A stretch of 64,000 nt of DNA from an uncultured Mucilaginibacter sp. (GCF_913773635.1 NZ_CAJYGQ010000006.1:62001-126000); one strand, 5' to 3'; shown: positions 29,472-40,094, counted from the stretch's first letter. Numbers and translations: made by a program. Notes: a model not told the origin generated them from the sequence alone.

Positions 29472-30257
29472 TTATTTCACGCTTGCCAACACCTGCTCAG
29501 TCATCGGAATTACCGGAGTATGTTGTAGCTCGGCAACTGTCTTGCTTATCCAGTAGCTGCCAGCAATATTGTAGCCGGTGGTGTGGTATTGTATTACTCC
29601 ATTTTGATCAATGATTACATCAGTTGGATGATTTAGTATACCCAGTTTGTCACTTAATTTTTTGCCATTTTCAAGGTGAACATAATTAAGCGGATTGGTA
29701 TTCAAGTATTCTTCAGCAACTTTTTTATCGTCCATAGGCACTGAAATGAATATCACGTTAGGATCGTTTTTGAAAGATGCAACCATTTCATTCATATCAG
29801 TAATTTGCTGGCGGCATTGTACGTTGTTTACATACCAAAAGCTCATCACCACAATTTTACCTTTTAAGCCTTTCTTATCCCAGCTTGCGCCTTTAAAATC
29901 TTTTTCTTTGAAGTTCTTGTCAAAGTTTTGGCCTGTGGTGAAAAACGGGCTATCCATAGGTTTTGGCATCTGGGCTATCTTTGCATCGCGCTCTGTTTTG
30001 GTAAGCTTGGTAAGGCGTAAGGCGCCTTTACCATTAGCGAGCATTACTACCTTTATATTGTAGCGGCCGGTATTCACTAGGGTAGTCCATGCGGTGTAAT
30101 CAATTCTTTTTCCGGTTGAATCGGTAATAACAGAATGTTCATCAAGGCGCGGAAGTTTATAAACTTTTTGAGGACCAGTTGTGCTAACCTGGGCTTTAAC
30201 TGAAAAGCTTAAAACTGAGAATAATAAAATTGCTAAGGTGTAAATAGTTGATTTCAT
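29472..30257 (-). CDS. TlpA/peroxiredoxin-like thioredoxin-fold protein, no CxxC
   Basis: Signal peptide; GKIVVMSFWYVNNVQCRQQITDMNEM...HPTDVIIDQNGVIQYHTTGY thioredoxin-fold signature. Confidence 0.75.
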   Translation of the reverse strand: MKSTIYTLAILLFSVLSFSVKAQVSTTGPQKVYKLPRLDEHSVITDSTGKRIDYTAWTTLVNTGRYNIKVVMLANGKGALRLTKLTKTERDAKIAQMPKPMDSPFFTTGQNFDKNFKEKDFKGASWDKKGLKGKIVVMSFWYVNNVQCRQQITDMNEMVASFKNDPNVIFISVPMDDKKVAEEYLNTNPLNYVHLENGKKLSDKLGILNHPTDVIIDQNGVIQYHTTGYNIAGSYWISKTVAELQHTPVIPMTEQVLASVK

Positions 30258-30589
30258 TTTGGGTTATTGTTTTATATATGAGTATAGGCAAACCCTATTC
30301 CTGCAAACCAATATTTACGACAATGAAACCAAAATTTGCCTTTTTGTTAGTGAAGTACATGGTAAACGACTTAAAACCGCTAATTAACTATTGCTTTATT
30401 GAAAAGTTTGTAATTGTTAATTTAGATGTAAATATTGTCGCCGTGGGTAAATTTCCCCAATCACGGTATTACCTATTGAATATTGGCAATACTCTTCCCC
30501 ATCTTAAAAAGCAAAAGCCCGGCGTATCGCACTCCGGGCCCTGCAAACCAAACTGTATGAGGAAGAATTCTTATAAACTTATAAGCAGA

Positions 30590-31651
30590 TTATTTTGATG
30601 AAGGTACTGTTAACGCAACACCGGTACTTACCGGAATACCAAAATCAGGTATGCCATCTTTAGTCCAGGTAAATTGCTGCATCCGCGGAGAACGCTGTCC
30701 GCCGCATCCACAACCGGGTGAAGGATTTGCGTGGTAAAGAATCCAGTCTTGCTTACCATCAGGTGATTTAAAGAATGAATTATGCCCGGGAGCGTAAACA
30801 CTATTTTGCTTGCTGCCTTCAAAAACAGGTTTCGGTGATTTTTTCCAGGATGCCGGATCCATTACATTGGACGATGCGGATGCGGTGAGCATTCCTAGTG
30901 CATAGTGATCTGTCCAGCAACCGCTGGCAGAATAAATTAAAAACAGCTTGTTGTTGTGTACAAGCACTTCTGGTCCCTCGTTTACATTTACATGAGGAGG
31001 GTTGCTTGGGTCATTTAAGTCACCATGCTTTTCCCAGTCATAATCTGATGATGATAGCTTTACCCTTTTTCCTTCAAGTGTATAAGGGTTTTTCATTTTA
31101 CAGATGTAAATGTTTTGTTGCACGTTAACATCGCCTTCCCAGCCCGACCAAATCAAATATAATTGACCTTTGAAGTTAAAAACAGATCCATCAATAGCCC
31201 ATTTATCGTCACCTTCAACGGCAAGTTTTCCTTTAAAGGTCCATTCACCTTTTAACGGATCGGGATTGGCATTTTCAAGCACATATAAGCGGTGGTTTTC
31301 GTTCTTGCCATCATCTGCGGCAAAATACATGTACCACTTATTTTGTAAAAAGTGCAATTCAGGTGCCCATATATTTCTTGAATACAACGTACCGGCAGTA
31401 GGAGTCCAAACCGTTTTTTTTTCGGCGTTAGCTAAATCGGCGATGTTTTTGGTTTTCCAAATGCTTAACCTGTTGCCCTGCGTGTTAGTATAGTAATAGT
31501 GACCATCTTTGTGAATTATCCACGGATCGGCCCCACTTGGTAAAATGGGATTTGTAAACGTTTTTGGAGGAACGCTTTGAGCGTGAAGCGTTGTAGTTGC
31601 ATTGAGCAACAAAACGGTGATAACGGCAAGTGGCTTAAAAAATTTAAACAC
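30590..31651 (-). CDS. Glycoside hydrolase family 43 protein
   Basis: TFTNPILPSGADPWIIHKDGHYYYT, WAPELHFLQNKWYMYFAAD, IDGSVF, GPEVLVHNNKLFLIYSASG. Confidence 0.9.
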   Translation of the reverse strand: MFKFFKPLAVITVLLLNATTTLHAQSVPPKTFTNPILPSGADPWIIHKDGHYYYTNTQGNRLSIWKTKNIADLANAEKKTVWTPTAGTLYSRNIWAPELHFLQNKWYMYFAADDGKNENHRLYVLENANPDPLKGEWTFKGKLAVEGDDKWAIDGSVFNFKGQLYLIWSGWEGDVNVQQNIYICKMKNPYTLEGKRVKLSSSDYDWEKHGDLNDPSNPPHVNVNEGPEVLVHNNKLFLIYSASGCWTDHYALGMLTASASSNVMDPASWKKSPKPVFEGSKQNSVYAPGHNSFFKSPDGKQDWILYHANPSPGCGCGGQRSPRMQQFTWTKDGIPDFGIPVSTGVALTVPSSK

Positions 31652-31905
31652 GGTTATGATATTAATTTGATATGCTTATTAACCCTTGTTGCCTGTTTTA
31701 ATGGCACGGTTAAGCAAGTACAATTGGTTGTTTGTAAAACAAAGCAAGAGTAGTAATTAATATCAAGGCATTTGTATCAACCTTTATTCAATCCGTCTCA
31801 ATTTGTGTGATCAAATTAAGGTATGTACAGTGCGGCAGAAACATCATATAGTATACTGAATTAAGATTACAAATAAAGCAGCAAGAAAGTAATTTCCAGT
31901 TACTA

Positions 31906-34900
31906 TTATCGGATGGTTATTTCATCAGCAAAAATGTACGACGGACTTCCTTTGCTTTCGTGCCACTCAGGCAAGGGGCCATATTGTTTGGCTAATACCT
32001 TAATGTAGCGTGTTTTGCGGTTAATGTTTGCCTTAAATGACTGTGTTTTAGAGTCCGTATTGTCAACAGGTATTTTGGTTTTTACGCTTACAGGTGGTCC
32101 AAATTTTTTACCATCATCAGATAGTGAATATTGCACCCATTGGGGGAATACAATCCACGACTGCGTGTCTTGCAGGGTATTTAAGCTAACTTCAGTTATC
32201 GGTTTCAAAGATCCTAAATCAATTATGGCTTCAAAATCCGCCTTTTGAAATCCCTGCCAGGCGTTGCCTGTGCGCCAATTATCAACGCCCATAATTCCAT
32301 CAATAAGTGCTTCATCGCCGGTAGAGGCGTAGTTTGGCTCGTATTTATTAATGAGCTTAATTTTGGTGTTGCTTGTAATTTGGCTAAATGTGCCGGTGTT
32401 TACCATGCTCCACTTGCCATTTTTAAAGGCCGTTGCTTTAATAGTAGTGGTAGCGCTTATAGTTAAAGGCTTTACATACAGGTTTGACGAAGCGTTTGGT
32501 GTGCTGCCATCAAGCGTGTAATAAATTTTTGCATTAACATCGGCACAGTTTATGGCAACTGTTATAGGCGTTTTAAAAGTTCGCATAGAACTTATAAAAC
32601 CCGGTACTGGCACAATAACAGAGTCAGTAATGCGCGATGTTGGCCTCTCTAATTCCTGAACAAATATTTGGTTAGGCAGCTTACCGGTGAAAATTTCAAA
32701 TTCTCCGCCTTTGCTTATATCATCATAATCGATATAAAGCTTGCTGTAGGGCTTCTTATTAAAGTTCATACCCTGCAGGTAAGTATTATTAAGGCTTACT
32801 GATGTTCCGGAATTCGATACCGTGAACTTTTTGCCATTTTCAAGATTTACAACCGCTTTTTCGAACTGCGGCAAACCAATTAAAAACTGTTGCTGCCCAG
32901 GAGCCACATTGTATATACCCAGCGCGCTCATTACATACCATGCCGACATTTGTCCGCAGTCTTCATTACCTGCTAAGCCGTCGGGCTGGGCGGTGTATTG
33001 AGTTCTGAATATGTCTTTCAAACGCATTTGCGTTTTCTCGGGGTTAGCCGTAAAGTTATACAGGTAAGCCATATGATGACTTGGCTCATTGCCATGCGCA
33101 TACTGACCAATAAGGCCGGTAACATCAGACTGCTCACGTCCGCTTAGCTTTGCAGTTGTAGTAAATAATTCATCAAGCTTTGCTTCAAGCTTTTCCTTTC
33201 CACCCATGGCAGTAGCCAGTCCCTCAACATCCTGTGGTGCAAAAAAACTATAATGCCAGGCATTGCCCTCAGTATAATTATTATTAATATCAGTTGGATT
33301 AAATGGAGTAAACCACGTGCCGTTTACACGTGCCTGCATAAAGCCCGTTTGATTATTGTAAACGTTTTTCCAGTTTTGTGCGCGCTTTATATAGGTGTTG
33401 TAATCCTCAGGCTTGTTCATCATTTTAGCCATTTGAGCAATACACCAGTCATCGTAGGCATACTCTAAAGTTTTTGATACCGATTCATTTTCTTTATCGC
33501 CCAACACGTAGCCGTACTGTGCATACAGATTGAGGCCAACACGGTTGGCGTTAGCAGATGCTTTCATGGCTTCCAATGCTTTGCCGGCATCAAAGTCACG
33601 TATGCCTTTACTATAGGCATCAGCAATAACCGGTATGGCGTGGTTGCCAATCATGCAAAAGGTTTCGTTTGATGCAAGCGGCCATACAGGTAATAAGCCG
33701 CCCTGCTCATACATTGCTAAAAACGTTTTAATAAAGTCGAGGGTGCGCTTTTTGTCAATCAAAGTAAGCAGCGGGTGCTCAGCCCTGAAGGTATCCCATA
33801 ACGAAAATACCGTGTAATAATTAAAGCCATCAGCTTTATGCACTTTGCCATCCAAACCGCGGTATTGTCCGTCAACATCATTATAAATGTTTGGGGCAAT
33901 CATACAGTGGTACAAAGCGGTATAAAATATAGTCTGTTTAATTTTTGAATAATCAGGAAATGACTGTTTTTTTTGTTGTTGCGGAAATCCACCATAGCCG
34001 TAACCGTATGACGATGACATGCTTTGCTGCTGGGGTATAGGCGGGCCACCGCCTTCAATTTCAATTTTTGATAATTCAGTGCTCCATGCAGCGCGGGCCT
34101 GCTTTGCTGTCTTTTTGAAGTCAAAATCTTTTAGTTCCGCATCAAGGTTTTTAAGGGCACCTTCTGCGCTTACAGGAGAGATGCCAACTTTTACCAATAC
34201 ATCCTTCGGGTCATCAAACTGCACATACATTTTGATGTTATTTCCCTCCAGCTTTTGTTTGCCTTGCTCCAGTACATCATTTTGGGCTATGCCGTAGGTT
34301 TTAAACGGTTTGGAAAATTTGGCATAAAAATATACATATTGATCATTTGCCCACGATTTAGACTGCCTGAAACCTCTTATTTCATGATCGTTCACAACCT
34401 CAATCCAGGAATTCAAAACCTTATCGCGGTGGCTTAAATCAATGATGATGTTTGCCTGATTTGTTGATGGATATTCATAATGGTGTAAACCAACGCGTTG
34501 GGTTGCCGTAAGCTCAACTTCAACGTTATATTTATCTAATAGTGTTTTGTAGTAACCCGGCGATGCCTGTTCATTTGCTTTCTTAAATCCCGAGCGGTAC
34601 TCGGTATTTTTAAATTTAGGCAAACCCGTGGTAGGCATAAAAAGCACATCGCAATAATCGGGGATGCCGGTGCCGCTAAGGTGAGTGTGTGAAAAACCGT
34701 AAACCGTGGTATCAGTATAGTGATAGCCCGAGCAGCCATCCCAACCTTCAAGCCGTGTATCAGGACTTAGCTGAACCATGCCAAACGGAACTGTAGCTCC
34801 CGGAAAAGTATGTCCATGTCCGCCGGTGCCAATGAAAGGATTTACCAGCGGTGTATAATCTTTCTTTTTTTGTGCCGATGCAGTGAAAATAAATAACAGG

Positions 34901-34941
34901 CAGCATGAAAGTACAGGGAGTACTTGTTTTACCATTCTCAT
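31906..34941 (-). CDS. GH92-family alpha-mannosidase with C-terminal chitobiase-like and F5/8 type C-like domains
   Basis: VNPFIGTGGHGHTFPGATVPFGMVQLSPDTR, GFSHTHLSGTG, SLWDTFRAEHPL, GNEDCGQMSAWYVMSALGIYNVAPG. Confidence 0.93.
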   Translation of the reverse strand: MRMVKQVLPVLSCCLLFIFTASAQKKKDYTPLVNPFIGTGGHGHTFPGATVPFGMVQLSPDTRLEGWDGCSGYHYTDTTVYGFSHTHLSGTGIPDYCDVLFMPTTGLPKFKNTEYRSGFKKANEQASPGYYKTLLDKYNVEVELTATQRVGLHHYEYPSTNQANIIIDLSHRDKVLNSWIEVVNDHEIRGFRQSKSWANDQYVYFYAKFSKPFKTYGIAQNDVLEQGKQKLEGNNIKMYVQFDDPKDVLVKVGISPVSAEGALKNLDAELKDFDFKKTAKQARAAWSTELSKIEIEGGGPPIPQQQSMSSSYGYGYGGFPQQQKKQSFPDYSKIKQTIFYTALYHCMIAPNIYNDVDGQYRGLDGKVHKADGFNYYTVFSLWDTFRAEHPLLTLIDKKRTLDFIKTFLAMYEQGGLLPVWPLASNETFCMIGNHAIPVIADAYSKGIRDFDAGKALEAMKASANANRVGLNLYAQYGYVLGDKENESVSKTLEYAYDDWCIAQMAKMMNKPEDYNTYIKRAQNWKNVYNNQTGFMQARVNGTWFTPFNPTDINNNYTEGNAWHYSFFAPQDVEGLATAMGGKEKLEAKLDELFTTTAKLSGREQSDVTGLIGQYAHGNEPSHHMAYLYNFTANPEKTQMRLKDIFRTQYTAQPDGLAGNEDCGQMSAWYVMSALGIYNVAPGQQQFLIGLPQFEKAVVNLENGKKFTVSNSGTSVSLNNTYLQGMNFNKKPYSKLYIDYDDISKGGEFEIFTGKLPNQIFVQELERPTSRITDSVIVPVPGFISSMRTFKTPITVAINCADVNAKIYYTLDGSTPNASSNLYVKPLTISATTTIKATAFKNGKWSMVNTGTFSQITSNTKIKLINKYEPNYASTGDEALIDGIMGVDNWRTGNAWQGFQKADFEAIIDLGSLKPITEVSLNTLQDTQSWIVFPQWVQYSLSDDGKKFGPPVSVKTKIPVDNTDSKTQSFKANINRKTRYIKVLAKQYGPLPEWHESKGSPSYIFADEITIR

Positions 34942-35026
34942 TAAAATGCGTTTATAATGTACTTGATTTAACGCAAAATAGGGAGATTAGTGTTAACCCG
35001 CAAAAATACTTTGGCCTGGCTAAAGC

Positions 35027-35815
35027 CTACTCAATGTTGAAACTATCAGCATCCTTTAAAAATGGAAGAGCCCTGCGGGTTTTTAAAAGCTCCTCGGCGT
35101 TGATACTGAACGTGTAAATATCTTCCTCATTAGGCTTATAGTAAATTACCTTGCCATTTGGGTCAATACACATCGAATCACCTGAGTGGTATACTTCGTT
35201 GCCATCATAACCAAAACGGTTTACGCCAATAACATAAGCTTGGTTTTCAACTGCGCGGGCCGGTATAAGTGTGCGCCAGTGCAGTGAGCGGCGCTCTGGC
35301 CAGTTTGCAACAATAATCATTAGGTCGTACTCGGCTTTTACATTACGCAGCCAAACCGGAAAGCGCAGATCATAGCATATAACCGGGCAAATTTTCCAAC
35401 CTAGCAGCTCAACAATAAGCTTTTTATTGCCGGCAGTGTATTTTTCATCTTCCTTGCCAAGTCCAAATAAATGGCGTTTGTCGTAATGTTCATAAGTACC
35501 ATCCGGGCGCATCCATATAAGCCGGTTGTAATATTTTTCACCCTCACTTATTATAAGACTGCCCGTTACAACACAATTCATTTTTTGAGCAGTGTCTTTC
35601 ATCCATTGCATGGTTTTACCATCCATAGGTTCGGCAAGCTTTTCGGCATTCATGGTAAAGCCGGTATTGAACATCTCGGGCAAAATTACCAAATCAGTTG
35701 AGGTGCGTACGCCAGACAATCGCAATGATATGTTCTGCAAGTTCTTATCAATGTTTTCCCAGAAAAGATAACCTTGATAGGTAGTGATTTTTAAGTTATT
35801 CATTGGCAACGGCAA
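35027..35815 (-). CDS. Omega-amidase / nitrilase family amidohydrolase (YafV-like)
   Basis: VILPEMFNTGFTMN (Glu), YDKRHLFGLGKEDEKYTAG (Lys), PVICYDLRFPVWLR (Cys) catalytic triad context. Confidence 0.9.
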   Translation of the reverse strand: MPLPMNNLKITTYQGYLFWENIDKNLQNISLRLSGVRTSTDLVILPEMFNTGFTMNAEKLAEPMDGKTMQWMKDTAQKMNCVVTGSLIISEGEKYYNRLIWMRPDGTYEHYDKRHLFGLGKEDEKYTAGNKKLIVELLGWKICPVICYDLRFPVWLRNVKAEYDLMIIVANWPERRSLHWRTLIPARAVENQAYVIGVNRFGYDGNEVYHSGDSMCIDPNGKVIYYKPNEEDIYTFSINAEELLKTRRALPFLKDADSFNIE

Positions 35816-35857
35816 AATAACTGGTGTATAATTGGATTAATACAAGTACCAAACAAT

Positions 35858-37000
35858 TTATAGTTTTATTAAACGCTCAATAGCCCGTTCAAGTGTTTCC
35901 TGTTTTTTGGCAAAGCAAAAGCGAAGAATCTTATGGTCGGTGCCCTTACTGTAAAAGGCCGAAACGGGTATTGAAGCTACGCCATACTCATGTGTAATTT
36001 GTATAGCGTAATCGGTATCCTTAACATCAGTGATATGCTCATAACTTACCGATTGAAAGTAAGAGCCCGAACAAGGCAGTAACCCGAAGCGGGTTTGCGA
36101 TAACCCATCTCTGAAAAAATCGCGTTTTTGCTGGAAGAAACCGGCTAGTTCATTATAAACATTTTCGTTTTTAAGGTACTCCGCAACCCCAACCTGCATG
36201 GGTGTGTTTACACTGAATACCGTATATTGATGTAGTTTCCTGAATTCGGCAGTTAATGCAGCAGGAGCAAGGCAGTAGCCTAATTTCCAGCCGGTTGTAT
36301 GAAACATTTTTCCAAACGATCCCACTATAAAGCTGCGTTCGCGTAATTCAGGGTATCGTGCCATGCTGTGATGTGTTTGCCCGTCAAACACCAAATGTTC
36401 GTAAACTTCATCGCTTAAAATCAGGATATCGCGATTTTTAACAATGGCAGCTAACTCCTCAATGTCACTTTCACTAAGTATGGTTGCAGTAGGATTATGG
36501 GGCGAATTGAGTATAATCATTCGCGTGCGGTTGCTTATTAACCGTTTCACCATATCCCAGGCAATGCGGTAATCAGGCGGTTCAAGTTCTAATGACTTAA
36601 CGGTTCCACCCATTAGTTTAATGGCAGGTGCATATGAATCATAAGCCGGTTCAAAAACAATTACCTCATCATTTGGATGTATGGCAGCACAAATTGCGGT
36701 AAATATTGCCTGCGTGCCGCCCGATGTGATAGTGATTTCTGTATCAGGGTGGTAAACCGCGTCATATAACTTTTCGGTTTTGCGGGCAATTTCTTCACGT
36801 AACGGTAGCCAGCCGGCCATAGGCGCATATTGGTTGTAACCGCTTTTCATGGCATCGTTCACTAATGACACAAGTTGCGGGTCGCAGTCATAATCAGGAA
36901 AGCCCTGAGATAAATTAATGGCGCCGAGGTCATTAGCCAACGCCGACATTACGGTAAATATAGTTGTTCCGGTATGCGGAAGTTTTGATCCGGTTATCAT
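35858..37000 (-). CDS. PLP aminotransferase class I, methionine/glutamine transaminase type (YbdL-like)
   Basis: INLSQGFPDYDCDP, NSPHNPTATILSESD, SDEVYEHLVFDG, GSFGKMFHTTGWKLGY. Confidence 0.9.
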   Translation of the reverse strand: MITGSKLPHTGTTIFTVMSALANDLGAINLSQGFPDYDCDPQLVSLVNDAMKSGYNQYAPMAGWLPLREEIARKTEKLYDAVYHPDTEITITSGGTQAIFTAICAAIHPNDEVIVFEPAYDSYAPAIKLMGGTVKSLELEPPDYRIAWDMVKRLISNRTRMIILNSPHNPTATILSESDIEELAAIVKNRDILILSDEVYEHLVFDGQTHHSMARYPELRERSFIVGSFGKMFHTTGWKLGYCLAPAALTAEFRKLHQYTVFSVNTPMQVGVAEYLKNENVYNELAGFFQQKRDFFRDGLSQTRFGLLPCSGSYFQSVSYEHITDVKDTDYAIQITHEYGVASIPVSAFYSKGTDHKILRFCFAKKQETLERAIERLIKL

Positions 37001-37091
37001 TAAGGGCTAAATTAGTTAATTAAGCGTAAAAATTGCCTGCTGTTCGTAAAACTTCTGTAGCGGTATACCCGCAAATGTTTACTTTAGTACA

Positions 37092-38066
37092 ATGATGCGC
37101 AATCTACACCTGTTGTTATTAATTGGAACGTTTTTTTTGCTCGCTGCTTGTACATCATCTAAAAAAAGTAATGTACCGGTAGTGGGTTTTGTTGATGCCT
37201 TTGAAGATGCTACCATAGCACAGGCTAAAAATGGCTTTACCGATGCACTTGCCAAAAACGGCTTTAGCGAGGCAAAAGGGACAGTTAAAATCGAGTATCA
37301 AAATGCGCAGGGCAGTATTCCGACACTCACCCAAATTGTAAATCAGTTTGTAACTGAACCGGTTGATTTACTTGCTACAAGTACAACGCTGTCATCTGTA
37401 ACGGCCGCGCAAAAAACCAGGACTATACCTATATTTATGATGGTATCACCAACACCTGAGCGCGCTCACCTTACCAATGCGCAGGGGAAAGCGCCTACCA
37501 ATCTTTTTGGTACGGTTGAAGATTTAAATTATATTGATACCTCTTTTAGTATCATTCCACGTTTATTGAAGCCACGGGGAAATAAGCTTGTTGTTGGCAT
37601 GATTTACAATCAGTCTGAGCCGCAATCGGCCGATGCTATGCAGCGTATAAATGACCTTGCCGGTAAATTAAATATAACGCTGGTAGCGCTTCCGTTAAAC
37701 TCATCAGCAGAAGCACAGCTAGTTACTCAGTCGCTGCTCGACAAAAATATCGACGCCTTCTTTGCTAATCCTGATAATACAGTTTTTGCAGCGTTTGAAA
37801 CCATTTTAAAAAGCTGCAACCAAAAAAAGGTGCCGGTTTTTACCAGTGAAGCGGGTTTAGTACAACGCGGCGCTGTTGCCGCTTTTGGGGCCGATATTTA
37901 TCAATGGGGATATCAAACAGGCTTGCAAGCGGCGCAGTATCTAAAAACACATAGCACCAACGGCCTCAAGCCCGAAATGGTGAAAGTGAGAAAACGTGTT
38001 TACAATGCCGAGGCCTCCAAAAAGTATAATATTAGTGTACCTTCAAATTACGAAGCTATACAGTAA
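37092..38066 (+). CDS. ABC transporter substrate-binding lipoprotein (ABC_sub_bind family)
   Basis: Lipobox LLAACTSS; VPVVGFVDAFEDATIAQAKNGFTDAL; followed by overlapping permease and ATPase genes. Confidence 0.85.
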   Translation: MMRNLHLLLLIGTFFLLAACTSSKKSNVPVVGFVDAFEDATIAQAKNGFTDALAKNGFSEAKGTVKIEYQNAQGSIPTLTQIVNQFVTEPVDLLATSTTLSSVTAAQKTRTIPIFMMVSPTPERAHLTNAQGKAPTNLFGTVEDLNYIDTSFSIIPRLLKPRGNKLVVGMIYNQSEPQSADAMQRINDLAGKLNITLVALPLNSSAEAQLVTQSLLDKNIDAFFANPDNTVFAAFETILKSCNQKKVPVFTSEAGLVQRGAVAAFGADIYQWGYQTGLQAAQYLKTHSTNGLKPEMVKVRKRVYNAEASKKYNISVPSNYEAIQ

Positions 38067-38938
38067 TGGAATTTTACTTAACAGCCTTGTTGCAAGGGTT
38101 ATGTTTTGCGGGTATTGCCGTTGGTATATATATATCTATGAAGATATTTAATATACCCGACATTACTACCGACGGCAGCTATACCCTTGGCGGTATGCTT
38201 ACCGGTACTCTCCTTACCCACGCTTTTCCGTGGTACTTGGGTGGCGCAGCTGCGATATTGGCTGGGGCTATTGCCGGCGCTATTACCGGCGTTATACATA
38301 CTAAACTTAAAATACACGCTTTGCTTGCAGGTATTTTGGTATCAACTGCGCTTTACTCAATAAACATCATTGTTGCCGGCCGGTCAAACTTGCCTTTAAT
38401 AAATCTATCGTCGGTATTCAGCATGGTAACGTTTACAAATGATTTCAACTTGAATTCGTTGTTCATTCTACTACTTTTAGTAGGTGCTGTTATTGCAATA
38501 ACGGGCTATTTACTAAAAACCGATTTTGGTATAGCTATGCGAGCCACAGGTAACAGCGAAACTATGATCAGGGCACTTGGAGTAAACACCGATCGCATGA
38601 AGATAATAGGGCTGGCTATAGCTAATTCACTTACTGCATTAAGCGGTTTTCTAATGACGCAGCAGCAAGGCTACGCAGATATAAGTATGGGCATAGGCAT
38701 TGTCATCATAGGTTTAGGCTCAGTAATTATCGGTGATACGCTTATTAACCGTTTTAATGTAACATCGGTATGGAAAACTTTGATACTAGTAGTTGCAGGA
38801 GCCGTAGTTTTCCAGCTGTTGCTGGCGGTAACTTTGTCATTAGGTGTAAATGCTAACTTACTTAAATTAGTCACTGCAGTTTTGGTATTGCTTTTTGTAA
38901 GCTTACCACGTTTAACCTTATCAAGGCAAAATGATTAA
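38066..38938 (+). CDS. ABC transporter permease
   Basis: Multi-TM; GIYISMKIFNIPDITTDGSYTLGG, FGIAMRATGNSETMIRALGVNTDRMK. Confidence 0.88.
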   Translation: MEFYLTALLQGLCFAGIAVGIYISMKIFNIPDITTDGSYTLGGMLTGTLLTHAFPWYLGGAAAILAGAIAGAITGVIHTKLKIHALLAGILVSTALYSINIIVAGRSNLPLINLSSVFSMVTFTNDFNLNSLFILLLLVGAVIAITGYLLKTDFGIAMRATGNSETMIRALGVNTDRMKIIGLAIANSLTALSGFLMTQQQGYADISMGIGIVIIGLGSVIIGDTLINRFNVTSVWKTLILVVAGAVVFQLLLAVTLSLGVNANLLKLVTAVLVLLFVSLPRLTLSRQND

Positions 38939-39680
38939 GCTGAGTAACATTTCGAAAACATTTAACGCTGGCAAGCCAAATGAGGTAAAAGCGGTACAAA
39001 ATCTTAACCTCGAGATTGCTCCGCAAGATTACCTGGTAATTGTTGGTGCAAACGGATCAGGGAAAAGTACACTTCTTAACCTGGTTGCAGGAAGTCTGCT
39101 ACCATCAGCCGGAACAATTGATATAGACGGGCAGTTAGTAACCAGCTTCAAAGACTTTGAACGTAGTAAATGGATTGCGCGTGTGTTTCAAAACCCCCTG
39201 AGCGGTACTGCTCCTGATCTTAGTATACTTGACAACTTCAGGCTGGCTGCATTGCGTACCAAAAACAAGGTCTTACGTATTGGAACCACTAATCAGTTTA
39301 AAGCCGACGTGAAAGATAAAGTTGCTTTGCTGGGTATGGGATTGGAAAACAAGCTCGATCAGGATATGGGTACACTATCTGGCGGACAGCGCCAGGCTCT
39401 TACGTTAATAATGAGTGTTATGGACGAGTGCAAAATTTTGCTTTTAGATGAGCCCACCGCCGCGCTTGATCCGCGCTCGGCCGATTTGGTGATGAAAACT
39501 GCCGACAGACTGATTAAAGATTTTAAACTGACTGCTATTTTAATCACTCACAATCTTAAAGATGCACATTTTTACGGAAATAGGCTTGTTTTGATGGGTG
39601 AGGGTCAAATTTTTAAAGATTTTAGTTGTGAAAGTAAATTAAGTCTAACTCAAAATGATTTATTTTCATGGTTTAGTTAA
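38931..39680 (+). CDS. ABC transporter ATP-binding protein
   Basis: Walker A VGANGSGKSTLLN, LSGGQRQALTL signature, Walker B ILLLDEPTAALDPRS. Confidence 0.93.
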   Translation: MIKLSNISKTFNAGKPNEVKAVQNLNLEIAPQDYLVIVGANGSGKSTLLNLVAGSLLPSAGTIDIDGQLVTSFKDFERSKWIARVFQNPLSGTAPDLSILDNFRLAALRTKNKVLRIGTTNQFKADVKDKVALLGMGLENKLDQDMGTLSGGQRQALTLIMSVMDECKILLLDEPTAALDPRSADLVMKTADRLIKDFKLTAILITHNLKDAHFYGNRLVLMGEGQIFKDFSCESKLSLTQNDLFSWFS

Positions 39681-39725
39681 TTAACTGCAAATGCTGGCAA
39701 AGTAATTGTATAGGTTCGTGCATCT

Positions 39726-40019
39726 ATGAAAAACACACAATTTGCACCAATTAAAGATGCTTACCAGTTAGTGCAAGGCGCTAAAGTCAAAGGCATAAAA
39801 TATGAAGAGGTTTTTGAGTTAGGAACTTATGACCCCAACAAAAGAGGTTACACTATCTATCCGTTTGAAGACGGTGTAAAATTCAATGACTTTAGCATAA
39901 TTGTTAGTGAAAAAGAACTTAAAACTCATTATGTAATTGAAGATGTTAACGTAAACATCCCGATTATTGAAAGCGCCCGCCAGGCAAATCCATTAAGCGA
40001 CCTGGGGATGGCAAGCTAA
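39726..40019 (+). CDS. Small conserved-looking protein of unknown function
   Basis: 97-aa ORF on the coding strand with a plausible start, followed by a terminator; no family recognised. Confidence 0.6.
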   Translation: MKNTQFAPIKDAYQLVQGAKVKGIKYEEVFELGTYDPNKRGYTIYPFEDGVKFNDFSIIVSEKELKTHYVIEDVNVNIPIIESARQANPLSDLGMAS

Positions 40020-40040
40020 AATTAATTAATCCATCATATA

Positions 40041-40094
40041 AAAAACAGCAGTAATTAAAGGTTGAATTAAACCGGCAATTACTGCTGTTTTTGT
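40041..40094 (+). terminator. Hairpin terminator
   Basis: aaaaaacagcagtaatt...aattactgctgtttttgtttt. Confidence 0.7.
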
